A stretch of 64,000 nt of DNA from Candidatus Woesearchaeota archaeon (lineage in GTDB: Archaea; Nanobdellota; Nanobdellia; Woesearchaeales; UBA583). Below are positions 33,737 through 42,363 of the stretch, piece after piece. The stretch is taken from the NCBI GenBank assembly GCA_023898345.1, contig CP060218.1:186001-250000 (forward strand). The letters run 5' to 3'. The position numbers and the translations under genes are program-made. The notes below the pieces were generated by a model. That model was not told the DNA's origin. It saw only the letters and a program-made list of their open reading frames with translations, and did no database searches. Every line of letters begins with the position of its first letter. The stretch's first letter is position 1.

Positions 33737-34759
33737 ATGGTAACTTATCTTCTTTTGCTCAAGGGGACGAACAAAGATTTGGCTTCGCTCGAATTTGAAA
33801 TCCTTTTCAAAACTTATTATGGGGAAGACATTAAACTTAAACAAATAAGGAATACTCTTTTTTTCTTTAGTACAAATAAAGTTCTTACACGTCAAGAGGA
33901 GTTTCTCAAAAGACTTTCTTTCACAAACACAGTGTCCAAACTTCTTTTCAAAGGCAAAATTGAAGAGTACAGCAAAACTCTTTCTTCTCAAGTGAATCCT
34001 TGTATGGAATCGTTTGCTCTTCGAATTCATTCTAGTTTTGCAAATAGCAGTGTGTACAAAGAAAAGGGTTTGGATTACTTTGCAAAGGCTATGTGGACTG
34101 TAATGAAAAAACCAAAAATTGACTTGAACGATCCGCAGTGTGTTTATCATTTTCATTATGACGAAGAAAAAAATGAGATTTTGTGTTCAGAAGAGTTCTT
34201 TGAAAACTCAAAAGACTATTTGCAAAGAATGCCGACACAAAGACCTTTTTGTAAACCTTACACGATAAAGTCAGATCTGGCGCGAGCAAGTGTCAATATG
34301 TTAGGTCTCAAAACTGGGCTGATTTGTGATCCTTTTTGTGGGACTGGTGCAATTTTACTCGAAGCACAAAGTATGGGGTTTGAGGTTGTCGGCAATGATA
34401 TTTCGTACAAGGACCTTATGGGCTACAGGGCAAATAGCTTTCATTTTTTCTCAGGATTTCCTTCTCTTCTTACACTTAGTGATAGTAGGGAGTTGGTGTT
34501 TAAAGAAAAAAGTATTGGTGGACTTGTAACAGACATTCCGTATGGAAAGTCGTCTCGCAAGCTTGGTACTGAACTGTATGAGCAGTTTCTTCTCAATGCA
34601 AAGAAGTATCTCAAAAACGGAGCTAGACTTGTCGTCATTTATGCAAATTTTTTAGAGTTTGAAGAACTTGTCAAAAAACACTACAAAGTACTCGGACAAG
34701 CTGAAGAATACATCAACAAAAGTATGACGCGCAGAATTATTGTAGCTGAAAACTGTTAA
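33737..34759 (+). CDS. THUMP-type tRNA guanine-N2 methyltransferase, Trm11/TrmG10-like
   Basis: 340 residues from ATG 33737, preceded by TATA-like CATATAAAC near 33708. The N-terminal part (about 1-150) fits the THUMP/ferredoxin-like RNA-binding region. The C-terminal Rossmann methylase has DPFCGTGAILLEA (about 197-209), the acidic NDIS, and the N2-G catalytic motif in the form TDIPYGKSS (about 264-272; the usual form is DPPYG). It would methylate N2 of G10 or a nearby guanine in tRNA with SAM. A Trm112-like partner is encoded at 24745-24894. Confidence 0.85.
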   Translation: MVTYLLLLKGTNKDLASLEFEILFKTYYGEDIKLKQIRNTLFFFSTNKVLTRQEEFLKRLSFTNTVSKLLFKGKIEEYSKTLSSQVNPCMESFALRIHSSFANSSVYKEKGLDYFAKAMWTVMKKPKIDLNDPQCVYHFHYDEEKNEILCSEEFFENSKDYLQRMPTQRPFCKPYTIKSDLARASVNMLGLKTGLICDPFCGTGAILLEAQSMGFEVVGNDISYKDLMGYRANSFHFFSGFPSLLTLSDSRELVFKEKSIGGLVTDIPYGKSSRKLGTELYEQFLLNAKKYLKNGARLVVIYANFLEFEELVKKHYKVLGQAEEYINKSMTRRIIVAENC

Positions 34760-34776
34760 AAAAGAAAAACTACGAA

Positions 34777-35079
34777 TTAATTCATAGGGTCAGAAGGATT
34801 TCCACAAACATAAGTTTTATCGCCACTATTATATTTCAGAGTAAATCCATTTGGTGTTTTTGTAAGCACATAGTCCCTATCAAAGACATTTCCAGGTAAA
34901 AAAATACTTCCTGTTTCCTTGTATAAATCACAAAGTATACCAAGAGTTGAAACCTCATCATTTCTTTGAGGGGGAACAATTCTCTGATTTACATCAAGTC
35001 GTGAAAGTCCGGCATTTGCATTTGCTGCTATAAGGGCAGCAACAAGCCCCCCAATGAGTTGATTTTTTTTAGAAATCAT
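34777..35079 (-). CDS. Small secreted protein of unknown function
   Basis: 100 residues from ATG 35079, which is preceded by a good ribosome binding site (GGAGAT, about 5 bases away); the longer frame to 35169 has none. A signal peptide (MISKKNQLIGGLVAALIAANANA) is followed by a mature domain with two cysteines (GILCDLY, TYVCGNP) likely to be disulfide-bonded. TATA-like TTTATAAAT near 35100. No family recognised. Confidence 0.65.
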   Translation of the reverse strand: MISKKNQLIGGLVAALIAANANAGLSRLDVNQRIVPPQRNDEVSTLGILCDLYKETGSIFLPGNVFDRDYVLTKTPNGFTLKYNSGDKTYVCGNPSDPMN

Positions 35080-35149
35080 ATCTCCTTCGAACATATTATT
35101 ATTTATAAACTTAACTTTTGAAACTACTAAGAGGTTACAAATTTCAGAT

Positions 35150-35506
35150 TCACTTAAACAAAATTTCAAGTTTTTGTGGGTCCATTTTTATTTCTTTGAT
35201 AATCTTACTTGGGCCGATGACTGTGATGCCGAACCTGTCTTTGGCAAGAATTCTGAGCAAGGAATTTTTTACGTGTTCGAGCAGTGTCTTTGCTTTTCGT
35301 GAGCTAAGGAATGCAATTTCTACTCCCGAAAATTTTCCGGAAACTGATTTTAATGCATGTGTTGTTAGCTGCAGTTCTTCGTCTGGATGGAGTCTTCCTT
35401 CAAGAAGAACAATTTCTCCAGTTTTTACAACTTCTAAAATTCTTTCAATTTTTTCTTGAGACGCTAATTCACTAAGTAAATCGTATGACAAAACATGTAC
35501 ACCCAT
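35150..35506 (-). CDS. DUF2073-like protein paired with the Era-like GTPase
   Basis: 118 residues. The layout VHVLSYDLLSELASQEKIERILEVVKTGEIVLLEG and the later FGITVIGPSKIIKEIKMDP recall the archaeal DUF2073 family, which usually sits next to a small GTPase gene, as here. The start at 35506 leaves seven bases after the GTPase stop; an alternative ATG at 35542 would overlap it. Role unknown, presumably ribosome or RNA related through its GTPase partner. Confidence 0.7.
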   Translation of the reverse strand: MGVHVLSYDLLSELASQEKIERILEVVKTGEIVLLEGRLHPDEELQLTTHALKSVSGKFSGVEIAFLSSRKAKTLLEHVKNSLLRILAKDRFGITVIGPSKIIKEIKMDPQKLEILFK

Positions 35507-35513
35507 TTTTCCA

Positions 35514-36149
35514 TTAATAGAACTCTTTGAAGATTGTTTCATATAGGACCTCCATTCCTTCTCCTGTTTTAGCAGAGACTGGGACTAAAGCATAGTCTGG
35601 AAAAACGAGCTTAATTTTGTCGAGATTTGATTGTTTTAGGTCTGTTTTGTTTGCTACAATAATAAGTTTTTTCTTTTTTGCAACAAGATTTCCGATAAGT
35701 GTGATATTGACTTGGGTATATGGATTTTGTGTTGAATCTAAAACAACCAGGACTGCATCAACATTGTCGAGCCACTTTATACTTTCAATAACTCCTTGAG
35801 TTGCTTCTTTTGCTCTTTCCTTTGCTTCAGCTTTTTTTAATCCTTTTTTTACAAAGTCTTCGTAGTCTATTTTTGTTGCAATTCCTGGTGTGTCAATTAA
35901 ACTAAAATCTAGTTCTTTTCCCTTTCTTTTCATAACTAATTTTTCAACTTTTTGTACTTCTCTTGTTTCATGTTCAAGGGCTGAGACAGAAAACTCTTCT
36001 ACATCTTCTCCTAAAATGTCCTTTAGAATTCTATTGGCAATAGTTGACTTTCCCGCATTTGGCGGACCATATAAACCAAGACTAACTTTCTTCTTTCTTG
36101 AGAAAAGTGAAAAAAAATGGGCAAAGCCTCTGGAAAGTGATTTAATCAT
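35514..36149 (-). CDS. Era/Der-like small GTPase
   Basis: 211 residues with a complete TRAFAC GTPase set: G1 GPPNAGKST (about 28-36), G3 DTPG (about 88-91), G4 NKTD (about 166-169), G5 SAKTGEG (about 193-199). A short basic N-terminus with aromatic residues (HFFSLFSRKKK) could touch membrane or RNA. There is no KH domain, so it is not a full Era. In archaea this GTPase and DUF2073 travel together. Likely ribosome-associated; target unknown. Confidence 0.88.
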   Translation of the reverse strand: MIKSLSRGFAHFFSLFSRKKKVSLGLYGPPNAGKSTIANRILKDILGEDVEEFSVSALEHETREVQKVEKLVMKRKGKELDFSLIDTPGIATKIDYEDFVKKGLKKAEAKERAKEATQGVIESIKWLDNVDAVLVVLDSTQNPYTQVNITLIGNLVAKKKKLIIVANKTDLKQSNLDKIKLVFPDYALVPVSAKTGEGMEVLYETIFKEFY

Positions 36150-36200
36150 AAAAAAAATCGGAGTAAGAGCTTTTTAAAGTTTTGTTACCTTTAAAAGAAA

Positions 36201-36449
36201 TCACAGTAGTGACTCTAAAAGAGATGTAACATTAAAGAGTTCGTTTCTGGCAAAGGAATCTATTTGGCCACTGTTTGTTAAGGTTTCTAATTCGTCTTGT
36301 ATTTTAATGATTTCTTGAGAATCTGGTTCTTCGTCTAGGGCTTTTAGTGAACTTAGTACTTCTTCGATGATTGTTCTTACTTTTGGTGCTAATTCTTCTT
36401 CTAGGAGGACTTCTAGCATTTCAATCACTTCTTCAATCACTTCATTCAT
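36201..36449 (-). CDS. UPF0147 family protein
   Basis: 82 residues, all helical and acidic. LEEELAPKVRTIIEEVLSSL followed by a regularly spaced second helical repeat and the closing NVTSLLESLL match the archaeal UPF0147 layout (vPkniR... then a final S-LE). Its ATG overlaps the pcc1 stop (ATGA). Function not known; the position in a ribosomal/transcription operon suggests a housekeeping role. Confidence 0.75.
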   Translation of the reverse strand: MNEVIEEVIEMLEVLLEEELAPKVRTIIEEVLSSLKALDEEPDSQEIIKIQDELETLTNSGQIDSFARNELFNVTSLLESLL

Positions 36450-36685
36450 TTTACTGTCTCCAGAGTTTTTTCTGCAACTTCTAAGCTTCGTACGAGTGCA
36501 TTTATTCCGATTTTGAAATCAAGAATGGATGGTGCTCCTAATGCTATCTCAAATCCTTCTGGTGCTTTATTGAGGTTTAGAGAAATGTTTTTTGTTCGAA
36601 AATCGAAGTCTTCACTTGACAACACTTTGTAGAATAGGTCAGAATTCTTTTCAAAAGAACAATGGATTTTTGTTGTTATCATCAT
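36446..36685 (-). CDS. pcc1: KEOPS complex subunit Pcc1
   Basis: 79 residues of the CTAG/Pcc1 family: an amphipathic beta-alpha-beta fold with ISLNLNKAPEGFEIALGAPSILDFKIGINALVRSLEVAEKTL, ending in the long dimerisation helix. Pcc1 dimerises the KEOPS complex, which makes N6-threonylcarbamoyladenosine at position 37 of tRNAs. It overlaps rpoP upstream and the UPF0147 gene downstream. The rpl37ae-rpoP-pcc1 order is conserved in many archaea. Confidence 0.85.
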   Translation of the reverse strand: MMITTKIHCSFEKNSDLFYKVLSSEDFDFRTKNISLNLNKAPEGFEIALGAPSILDFKIGINALVRSLEVAEKTLETVK

Positions 36686-36822
36686 CTAGCCAAAAGAATC
36701 TCACTTACTCGACTCTGTGTTTTGGACAAAGCTTTTGAACTACAATAGGGGCATCGGATTCTTCTTTCCACGAGGATCTTATTTACATTTTTTCCGCATT
36801 CAAGACAAACATATTCTGCCAT
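36682..36822 (-). CDS. rpoP: DNA-directed RNA polymerase subunit P (Rpb12)
   Basis: 46 residues, too short for most gene lists: it begins MAEYVCLECGKNVNK, has the second zinc-binding pair in RCPYCSSKAL, and ends SRVSEILLAR. The C-x2-C...C-x2-C zinc ribbon is that of archaeal RpoP. Its TGA overlaps the pcc1 start, and it follows rpl37ae by five bases. A structural subunit needed for open-complex formation. Confidence 0.92.
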   Translation of the reverse strand: MAEYVCLECGKNVNKILVERRIRCPYCSSKALSKTQSRVSEILLAR

Positions 36823-36827
36823 TCTTT

Positions 36828-37040
36828 TTAGTAGGGTGTATAGGCCTTTCCAATAAAAGTCTTCCCACAGGAACTACATTTCCAAATTCCGTAGGCTTCT
36901 CTTCGAACCTTTCCTTCCTTTGCACAAAAAGGGCAAGCGTGTTTTCCCCGTGATGTTTTCTCAATATCATTAACTTTTTTTCTGAGGGTGTTTCCGAAGC
37001 GAACTCCGAAACGACCTGCACTTCCTTGATTTTTTGCCAT
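36828..37040 (-). CDS. rpl37ae: 50S ribosomal protein L37Ae
   Basis: 70 residues, with the zinc finger CPFCAKEGKVRREAYGIWKC-SSC and the basic start MAKNQGSAGRFGVRFG, which identify archaeal/eukaryotic L37Ae (eL43). First gene of the L37Ae-RpoP-Pcc1-UPF0147 operon. Family proteins are normally 75-90 residues; this copy is slightly short at the C-terminus. Confidence 0.95.
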   Translation of the reverse strand: MAKNQGSAGRFGVRFGNTLRKKVNDIEKTSRGKHACPFCAKEGKVRREAYGIWKCSSCGKTFIGKAYTPY

Positions 37041-37152
37041 TTTTTAAAAAAGTCTATTCATGAGGAGTGCAATTCAGTTTATAAAGATTATGGGCTTCCC
37101 AAAGCAATGTGTGTTCTTGCAAACTTTTTATGTCAAAGCACAAAGTTATTTA

Positions 37153-38169
37153 ATGTCATTCAATGGAAGAAAAAATATGGAAAAAAATATTTCAGAACAA
37201 AGAAAGCAATTTTTAGCTCAAATCAAAGAACTTGGACCAGGCCAAAATCTTCTTGTTGTTGGCGAAGATGAGAAGAAGTTGTCTTTACTGAAATATGAAG
37301 CCTGTGTGGATGCAAGGTATAGTGGAAGGGAGTTTCCTGTAAGCAGAAACCTGACTCTTTCCATAATTCCGCCCGGATGTGATGATGTAAATGTAAAAGA
37401 AAGAGATTTTTTTGGGATTTTGGCAACACACAGACTAAACTTTTCTTTTGATCCAAAGTTGAGAGCATATTTACCGAGTAGTGATTGCGATGCTGACTTG
37501 TACGTTCCTTATGCACAGATATACAAAGACGGGAGAGAAGAGGCTTTGTCCTTGCCTCAGCTTATTACAGAGGACACGAAAATTTGGGACAAATTTGTTG
37601 AAGCAACAATAGATGCAGTCTATATTCAGAGAAATATTGACCCGTTTTTAGATGCACGTCCGACAGGCTTGAAAGTTCCAGACCGAAGGGATTTGCAAGC
37701 TCGTCTATCTCGTCTTTTTTTTGGAGGGGGAGATGCAAACAGACCTCGGTCGCTTTTTTGGAACAGAGCAATTGGAGCAGAATGGTTAGCAGAGGCTACT
37801 AAAAACTTAGAGGAAGGAGAAGTTGTTTATATTGGAGCACAAAATGAGGTGTGGTTAGGACAACTTGTTCTTGATGAAAGGAGGTCTTTGGTTTTAGATA
37901 GGAATTCACTTTTTAGATTCTCAAATGAATATCTTGGACCTTATGGGTCTAACGACAGGGACTCTCGGATCCCAACTTTTGCAGGTCTTCCTTTTGTTTT
38001 TTCTGGGATAGGATATGGGAGTCCTTGCAAACACCCTTTTATGATGAACGAACCTCAAATTATTACAGGAGACGGGGATCTTGCAGGAGCACATTTTTGG
38101 AAAACTGTTTTCTCAACTTATGGTTGGGACACTCTCACTGGACGATATATTGAGAACTCTCAGAAATAA
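37153..38169 (+). CDS. Protein of unknown function
   Basis: 338 residues from ATG 37153. Alternatives are ATG 37060, which would lie upstream of the TATA-like TTTATAAAG at about 37077, and ATG 37177. The product is soluble and has no signal peptide. IKELGPGQNLLVVGEDEKKL near the start has the look of a Rossmann strand-loop-helix, but a SAM- or NAD-type glycine pattern is incomplete. Later patches are DDVNVKERDFFGILATHR, SDCDADLYVPY and EYLGPYGSNDRDSRIP. No family recognised. The IS element follows 34 bases after its stop. Confidence 0.6.
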   Translation: MSFNGRKNMEKNISEQRKQFLAQIKELGPGQNLLVVGEDEKKLSLLKYEACVDARYSGREFPVSRNLTLSIIPPGCDDVNVKERDFFGILATHRLNFSFDPKLRAYLPSSDCDADLYVPYAQIYKDGREEALSLPQLITEDTKIWDKFVEATIDAVYIQRNIDPFLDARPTGLKVPDRRDLQARLSRLFFGGGDANRPRSLFWNRAIGAEWLAEATKNLEEGEVVYIGAQNEVWLGQLVLDERRSLVLDRNSLFRFSNEYLGPYGSNDRDSRIPTFAGLPFVFSGIGYGSPCKHPFMMNEPQIITGDGDLAGAHFWKTVFSTYGWDTLTGRYIENSQK

Positions 38170-38193
38170 TAGACTTAGAATAAAGCTCAAGTC

Positions 38194-38202
38194 TTCCCCT
38201 TC
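38194..38202. repeat. 9-bp target-site duplication, left copy (right copy 39193-39201)
   Basis: TTCCCCTTC stands directly outside the left inverted repeat, and the identical nine bases stand directly outside the right one at 39193-39201. An intact duplication means the insertion is complete and fairly recent. Confidence 0.9.
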
Positions 38203-39192
38203 AAGTCAGTTGCATAAATCATTTGTAAATTAAATTTCCACTTGATTTCTAAGGTTACTGCGACTGGAAGCCCAGTGACATCTTAACTTTTAGAACTAAA
38301 GTTGTGAGAACTTTATCGCTAAATGAAAGCTCACAACAGAAATAAATATGTTCACGAAGGATTTATAGTTTTGCATTCTTGGTTGAGTCAAGAATGGCAA
38401 CCTGTTCAAACAGGTTGCAAAGGCAGACCTGAAATTTATCCCGAAAATTTCATTGAATTTTGTTCAAGACTAAGATTCATTCATCAACTCACATTTCGTG
38501 AGTTAGAAGGCTTCCTTCTTGCTTTAAGCAATTATTTGAAACTTCCCAGAGTTGCTGTTTATACTACACTTTGGCGTAGAATTGTACAAAAAGCAGAGGT
38601 TAAACAACACAATTTTACAAATAAGAGATATAAGTATTTGATTGTTGATAGCACGGGAATGAGCCAAGTAAAGCGGTCAGGATACATGGCGTATAAGTGG
38701 AAAACAAGGAGAAGTTTTACCAAAATTCATTTTGGTATTAATGAAAGACATGAAGTTGTTTTTTTTGATGTCACCACTGAGAAAGGTGGAGGAGATGCAA
38801 AAATTACTTTAAGGAATTTAAAGGAAATAAGTATTTTTCCAAAAAAAATATTTGGGGATGGTGGCTATGATGCAATAGAATTATTTGATTTTTGTTACAA
38901 AAATCAAATTCAAACCGTAATTCCCATTCGCAAAAATGCTAAACCAAAAATTTTGGCTCAACCTTTGAGATATAGAGAATTTACTTTGCAACAAATTGAT
39001 TTTGACTTATGGAAATATTTTTCTGATTATGGACTCAGAACTGCAGTAGAACGTAGTTTTAGTGCATTTAAACGAAGGTTTGGGGATGCTTGTAGATCTT
39101 TGAAGTATGAACTCCAAAGTGTGTTTAGAATGGTGCAGTGTTTTGTGTGGTTGCAAAATCTCACAGGTGGGGAGGATTTATGCAACTGACTT
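38203..39192. mobile_element. Complete IS5-family, IS903-like insertion sequence
   Basis: 990 bases. Perfect 18-bp terminal inverted repeats, AAGTCAGTTGCATAAATC at 38203-38220 and its complement at 39175-39192, enclose one transposase gene. A 9-bp target duplication flanks them. An 18-bp repeat with a 9-bp duplication is the IS903-group pattern within IS5. The element sits between an unknown gene and atpA; its right end is 15 bases from the atpA TATA box. It looks functional. Confidence 0.93.
38323..39189 (+). CDS. IS5/IS903-type DDE transposase
   Basis: 288 residues. The first catalytic Asp is in LIVDSTGMS (about residue 108), the second in FGDGGYDA (about 186) and the Glu in AVERSFSAFKRRFG (about 247), with the Y-(2)-R-(3)-E-like context of IS4/IS5 enzymes (RTAVERSFSAFK). 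The stop codon lies inside the right inverted repeat. It catalyses cut-and-paste movement of the element. No frameshift or stop interrupts it. Confidence 0.93.
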   Translation: MKAHNRNKYVHEGFIVLHSWLSQEWQPVQTGCKGRPEIYPENFIEFCSRLRFIHQLTFRELEGFLLALSNYLKLPRVAVYTTLWRRIVQKAEVKQHNFTNKRYKYLIVDSTGMSQVKRSGYMAYKWKTRRSFTKIHFGINERHEVVFFDVTTEKGGGDAKITLRNLKEISIFPKKIFGDGGYDAIELFDFCYKNQIQTVIPIRKNAKPKILAQPLRYREFTLQQIDFDLWKYFSDYGLRTAVERSFSAFKRRFGDACRSLKYELQSVFRMVQCFVWLQNLTGGEDLCN

Positions 39193-39207
39193 TTCCCCTT
39201 CGAAGAA

Positions 39208-39215
39208 TTTATAAA
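39208..39215 (+). promoter_or_regulatory. TATA box of the atpABD operon
   Basis: TTTATAAA about 32 bases upstream of the atpA ATG and only 6 bases beyond the IS target duplication. The insertion replaces all natural sequence upstream of roughly position -40, so the IS end now sits where BRE and activator sites would be. Confidence 0.6.
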
Positions 39216-39246
39216 CAGCATCTCTCTCTCGCTACTTTAGAGACAC

Positions 39247-40995
39247 ATGGTTAAAAAAGAAAGTGAAGGAAGGATTGTACGGGTGTCAGGGCCGGTTGTT
39301 GAAGCTACGGGTCTCATTGTTCGTATGTCGGACATTGTGAGAGTTGGTAATGAAAAATTAATGGGTGAGGTTATCAAGATTGAAGCTAATTCTTTTATTA
39401 TTCAAGTCTATGAAGATACGACGGGGATAAGGCCGGGTGAGCCAGTTCATAATACGGGAAAGCCACTTGCAGTTGAACTTGGACCTGGACTTTTAGGGAG
39501 TATTTACGACGGAATTCAAAGGCCATTGCAGAGTTTGGAAAAAGAAATGGGGCACTTCATTAAAAGAGGAGTGGACGCCGAAGGAATTGACCATTCCAAG
39601 AAATGGAAATTTACTCCAACTGTGAAAAAAGGTCAGACTCTCAAAGAAGGAGCAATCATTGGAGAAGTTCAAGAATTTAATTTTATACACAAGGTTCAGC
39701 TTGCGCCAGGACAAAGTGGAAAGCTTAAAGACATTTCTTCAGGTTCTTTTACTGTAATAGACAAAATAGGAGAACTAGAGGATGGTACGGAGTTGAAGTT
39801 GGCACATTTCCAACCTGTAAGAAAACCTCGTGCTTTTACAGCAAAGCTTGCGCCATCTATTCCCTTAGTAACAGGGCAAAGAGTTTATGATGTTTTTTTC
39901 CCTGTTGCAAAAGGAGGAGTTGCAGCATTGCCGGGACCATTTGGAGCTGGAAAGACTGTAACACAGCAGGCAATTGCAAAATGGTCTGACGCTGACATTG
40001 TTGTGTATGTTGGTTGTGGTGAACGAGGAAATGAAATGACAGAAGTACTTACGGAGTTCCCGCATCTTGTCGATCCAAAAACAGGAAAGCCAATGATGGA
40101 AAGAACGATTCTTATTGCGAATACTTCGAACATGCCTGTTGCAGCAAGAGAAGCTTCTGTGTACGTCGGAATGACTTTGGCGGAGTACTACAGAGACATG
40201 GGCTACAATGTTGCACTTATGGCGGACTCGACATCCCGTTGGGCAGAAGCAATGAGAGAAATTTCTTCGCGTTTAGAAGAAATGCCTGGAGAAGAAGGAT
40301 ATCCAGCTTACCTTTCCACAAAACTTGCAAATTTCTATGAACGGGCAGGGCGTGTGACAACACAAAACGGACAAGAAGGATCGGTAACTGTAATCGGTGC
40401 AGTCAGTCCTGCGGGAGGAGACTTCAGCGAGCCTGTTACGCAAAACACACTGAGGGTTGCAAAATGCTTTTGGGCGCTTGACGCTAAACTTGCAGAAAAA
40501 AGACACTATTGGTCTATCAATTGGCTTAATTCTTATTCGCTTTATCATGAGAGTCTTCGTGATTGGTATGTAGAGAATATTGATAAGAAATGGCCTGAGA
40601 AAGTTAAGAAACTCATGACTGTTCTTCAAGAAGAAGATTCTCTTATGGAGATTGTGCAGCTTGTTGGTTCGGATTCTTTGCCTGAAAGCCAACAATTGAC
40701 ATTGGAGATTGCAAGACTCATTCGAGAGGAGCTTCTTCAACAAAATGCTTTCCACGAAGTCGACAAATTCTGTCCGCTAACAAAAGCAAATGCGCTTATT
40801 GATCTTGTTTTTTTCTTTGAAAAAGTAGCGTGTGATGCTCTTGCAAAAAATGTACCTGTTAGAGAGATTATTGCTTCTAAAACAAAGTACAAAATCGCGA
40901 CAGTAAAAACAACAGAGGATTATACAAAGCTTCACAAACAGGTTATGAAGGAAATGGAAGAAGAGATGAAAGAATTGGAGAACAAGTTTGCATAA
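39247..40995 (+). CDS. atpA: A-type ATP synthase subunit A (catalytic)
   Basis: 582 residues, the usual length with the archaeal/vacuolar insert region. The Walker A loop is GPFGAGKTV (about 230-238), with VYVGCGERGNEMTEVL and MADSTSRWAEAMREISSRLEEMPGEEGYP, the last being the family signature. It is the catalytic subunit of the A1 head on the cytosolic face. No intein. First gene of atpA-atpB-atpD; genes for subunits E, C, F, I and K are not upstream as in many archaea. Confidence 0.97.
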   Translation: MVKKESEGRIVRVSGPVVEATGLIVRMSDIVRVGNEKLMGEVIKIEANSFIIQVYEDTTGIRPGEPVHNTGKPLAVELGPGLLGSIYDGIQRPLQSLEKEMGHFIKRGVDAEGIDHSKKWKFTPTVKKGQTLKEGAIIGEVQEFNFIHKVQLAPGQSGKLKDISSGSFTVIDKIGELEDGTELKLAHFQPVRKPRAFTAKLAPSIPLVTGQRVYDVFFPVAKGGVAALPGPFGAGKTVTQQAIAKWSDADIVVYVGCGERGNEMTEVLTEFPHLVDPKTGKPMMERTILIANTSNMPVAAREASVYVGMTLAEYYRDMGYNVALMADSTSRWAEAMREISSRLEEMPGEEGYPAYLSTKLANFYERAGRVTTQNGQEGSVTVIGAVSPAGGDFSEPVTQNTLRVAKCFWALDAKLAEKRHYWSINWLNSYSLYHESLRDWYVENIDKKWPEKVKKLMTVLQEEDSLMEIVQLVGSDSLPESQQLTLEIARLIREELLQQNAFHEVDKFCPLTKANALIDLVFFFEKVACDALAKNVPVREIIASKTKYKIATVKTTEDYTKLHKQVMKEMEEEMKELENKFA

Positions 40996-41002
40996 AAGAA
41001 AA

Positions 41003-42361
41003 ATGACAAAATTAGAATACAAAACAATCGAAAGAGTTGCAGGACCATTAGTGTTTGTGAAGGAGACACATCCTGTTGGGTATGGAGAACTTGTGGAGGT
41101 GAATGTGCACGGGGAAACAAAGCTTGGACAGGTTTTGGAGACTGCACAGGATTTTGTCGTCGTGCAGCTTTTTGAAGGAACAAGTGGTGTGGACAAAGAC
41201 GCATCTGTGAAATTTTTAGGGGAACCTTTGACGGTAAAGCTTGACGAGAATATCAAAGGAAGAGTATTGAGTGGGATCGGAAGGCCGCTCGACAAAGGGC
41301 CGCAACTCACAGGAAAAAAGTTTGACATTGGAGGAGCAGCAATCAATCCTTTTTCTCGTCAGTTTCCAAACAACTTCATTCAGACAGGAATTAGTTCTAT
41401 CGATATGATGACGACGCTTATTCGTGGACAAAAGTTGCCTATTTTTTCAGGTTCGGGTTTGCCGCACAATGATATTGCCTTGCAAATCGCACGACAGGCA
41501 AAAGTAGTTGGAGAAAAAACAGACTTCCTTGTTGTTTTTGCGGCAATGGGAATTACGAATGAAGAGGCGCTCAAATTCCAACGTTCCTTTGAAGAATCTG
41601 GAGCGATTGAAAATGCAGTTCTTTTCATTAACAAAGCCGACGATCCGTCCGTAGAGCGACTTGTAACACCACGTATGGCACTAACGACAGCAGAGTATTT
41701 TGCTTTTGAAAAAGGAGCACATGTTCTTGTTATTTTCACAGACTTGACAAACTATTGTGAGTCCCTTCGTGAAATTGGAGCAGCAAGAGAAGAAATTCCT
41801 GGAAGACGAGGATATCCCGGATACATGTACACAGATTTGGCGCAGTTGTATGAGAGAGCTGGGCTTGTCAAAGGAAGGAAAGGTTCCGTAACACAAATTC
41901 CTATTCTGACGATGCCAGGAGACGACAAAACACACCCCATACCAGATCTGACGGGCTACATTACAGAAGGACAAGTTGTCATTGGAAGAGAATTGCACAG
42001 AAAAAATATTTATCCTCCCATTGACGTTCTGCCATCACTTTCACGACTAATGGGGCCAGGAACAGGAGAAGGAAAAACAAGAGATGATCACAAAAAAGTT
42101 TCTGACCAGTGTTATGCTTTGTACGCCGAAGGAAGGGACATGAGAGGTCTTGTGGCTATTGTCGGAGAAGAAGCTTTGTCCGAACGTGACAGACGAAAAC
42201 TTCACTTTGCAAAACTCTTTGAAGAGAAATTTCTCCAGCAAGGCCTTGATGAAGACAGGAGCTTTGACAAGACCATGGACATAGCATGGGACCTTCTTCG
42301 TTCTATTCCAAGAGAAGAACTCACAAAAATCGACGACAAACTCAAAGACAAATACTATTAA
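41003..42361 (+). CDS. atpB: A-type ATP synthase subunit B (regulatory, non-catalytic)
   Basis: 452 residues from ATG 41003, seven bases after the atpA stop. It has the B-subunit hallmarks IQTGISSIDMMTTLIRGQKLPIFSGSGLP, in which the Walker A of the catalytic subunit is replaced, and REIGAAREEIPGRRGYPGYMYTDLA. It alternates with A in the hexameric head. Ends two bases before atpD. Confidence 0.97.
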   Translation: MTKLEYKTIERVAGPLVFVKETHPVGYGELVEVNVHGETKLGQVLETAQDFVVVQLFEGTSGVDKDASVKFLGEPLTVKLDENIKGRVLSGIGRPLDKGPQLTGKKFDIGGAAINPFSRQFPNNFIQTGISSIDMMTTLIRGQKLPIFSGSGLPHNDIALQIARQAKVVGEKTDFLVVFAAMGITNEEALKFQRSFEESGAIENAVLFINKADDPSVERLVTPRMALTTAEYFAFEKGAHVLVIFTDLTNYCESLREIGAAREEIPGRRGYPGYMYTDLAQLYERAGLVKGRKGSVTQIPILTMPGDDKTHPIPDLTGYITEGQVVIGRELHRKNIYPPIDVLPSLSRLMGPGTGEGKTRDDHKKVSDQCYALYAEGRDMRGLVAIVGEEALSERDRRKLHFAKLFEEKFLQQGLDEDRSFDKTMDIAWDLLRSIPREELTKIDDKLKDKYY

Positions 42362-42363
42362 AG

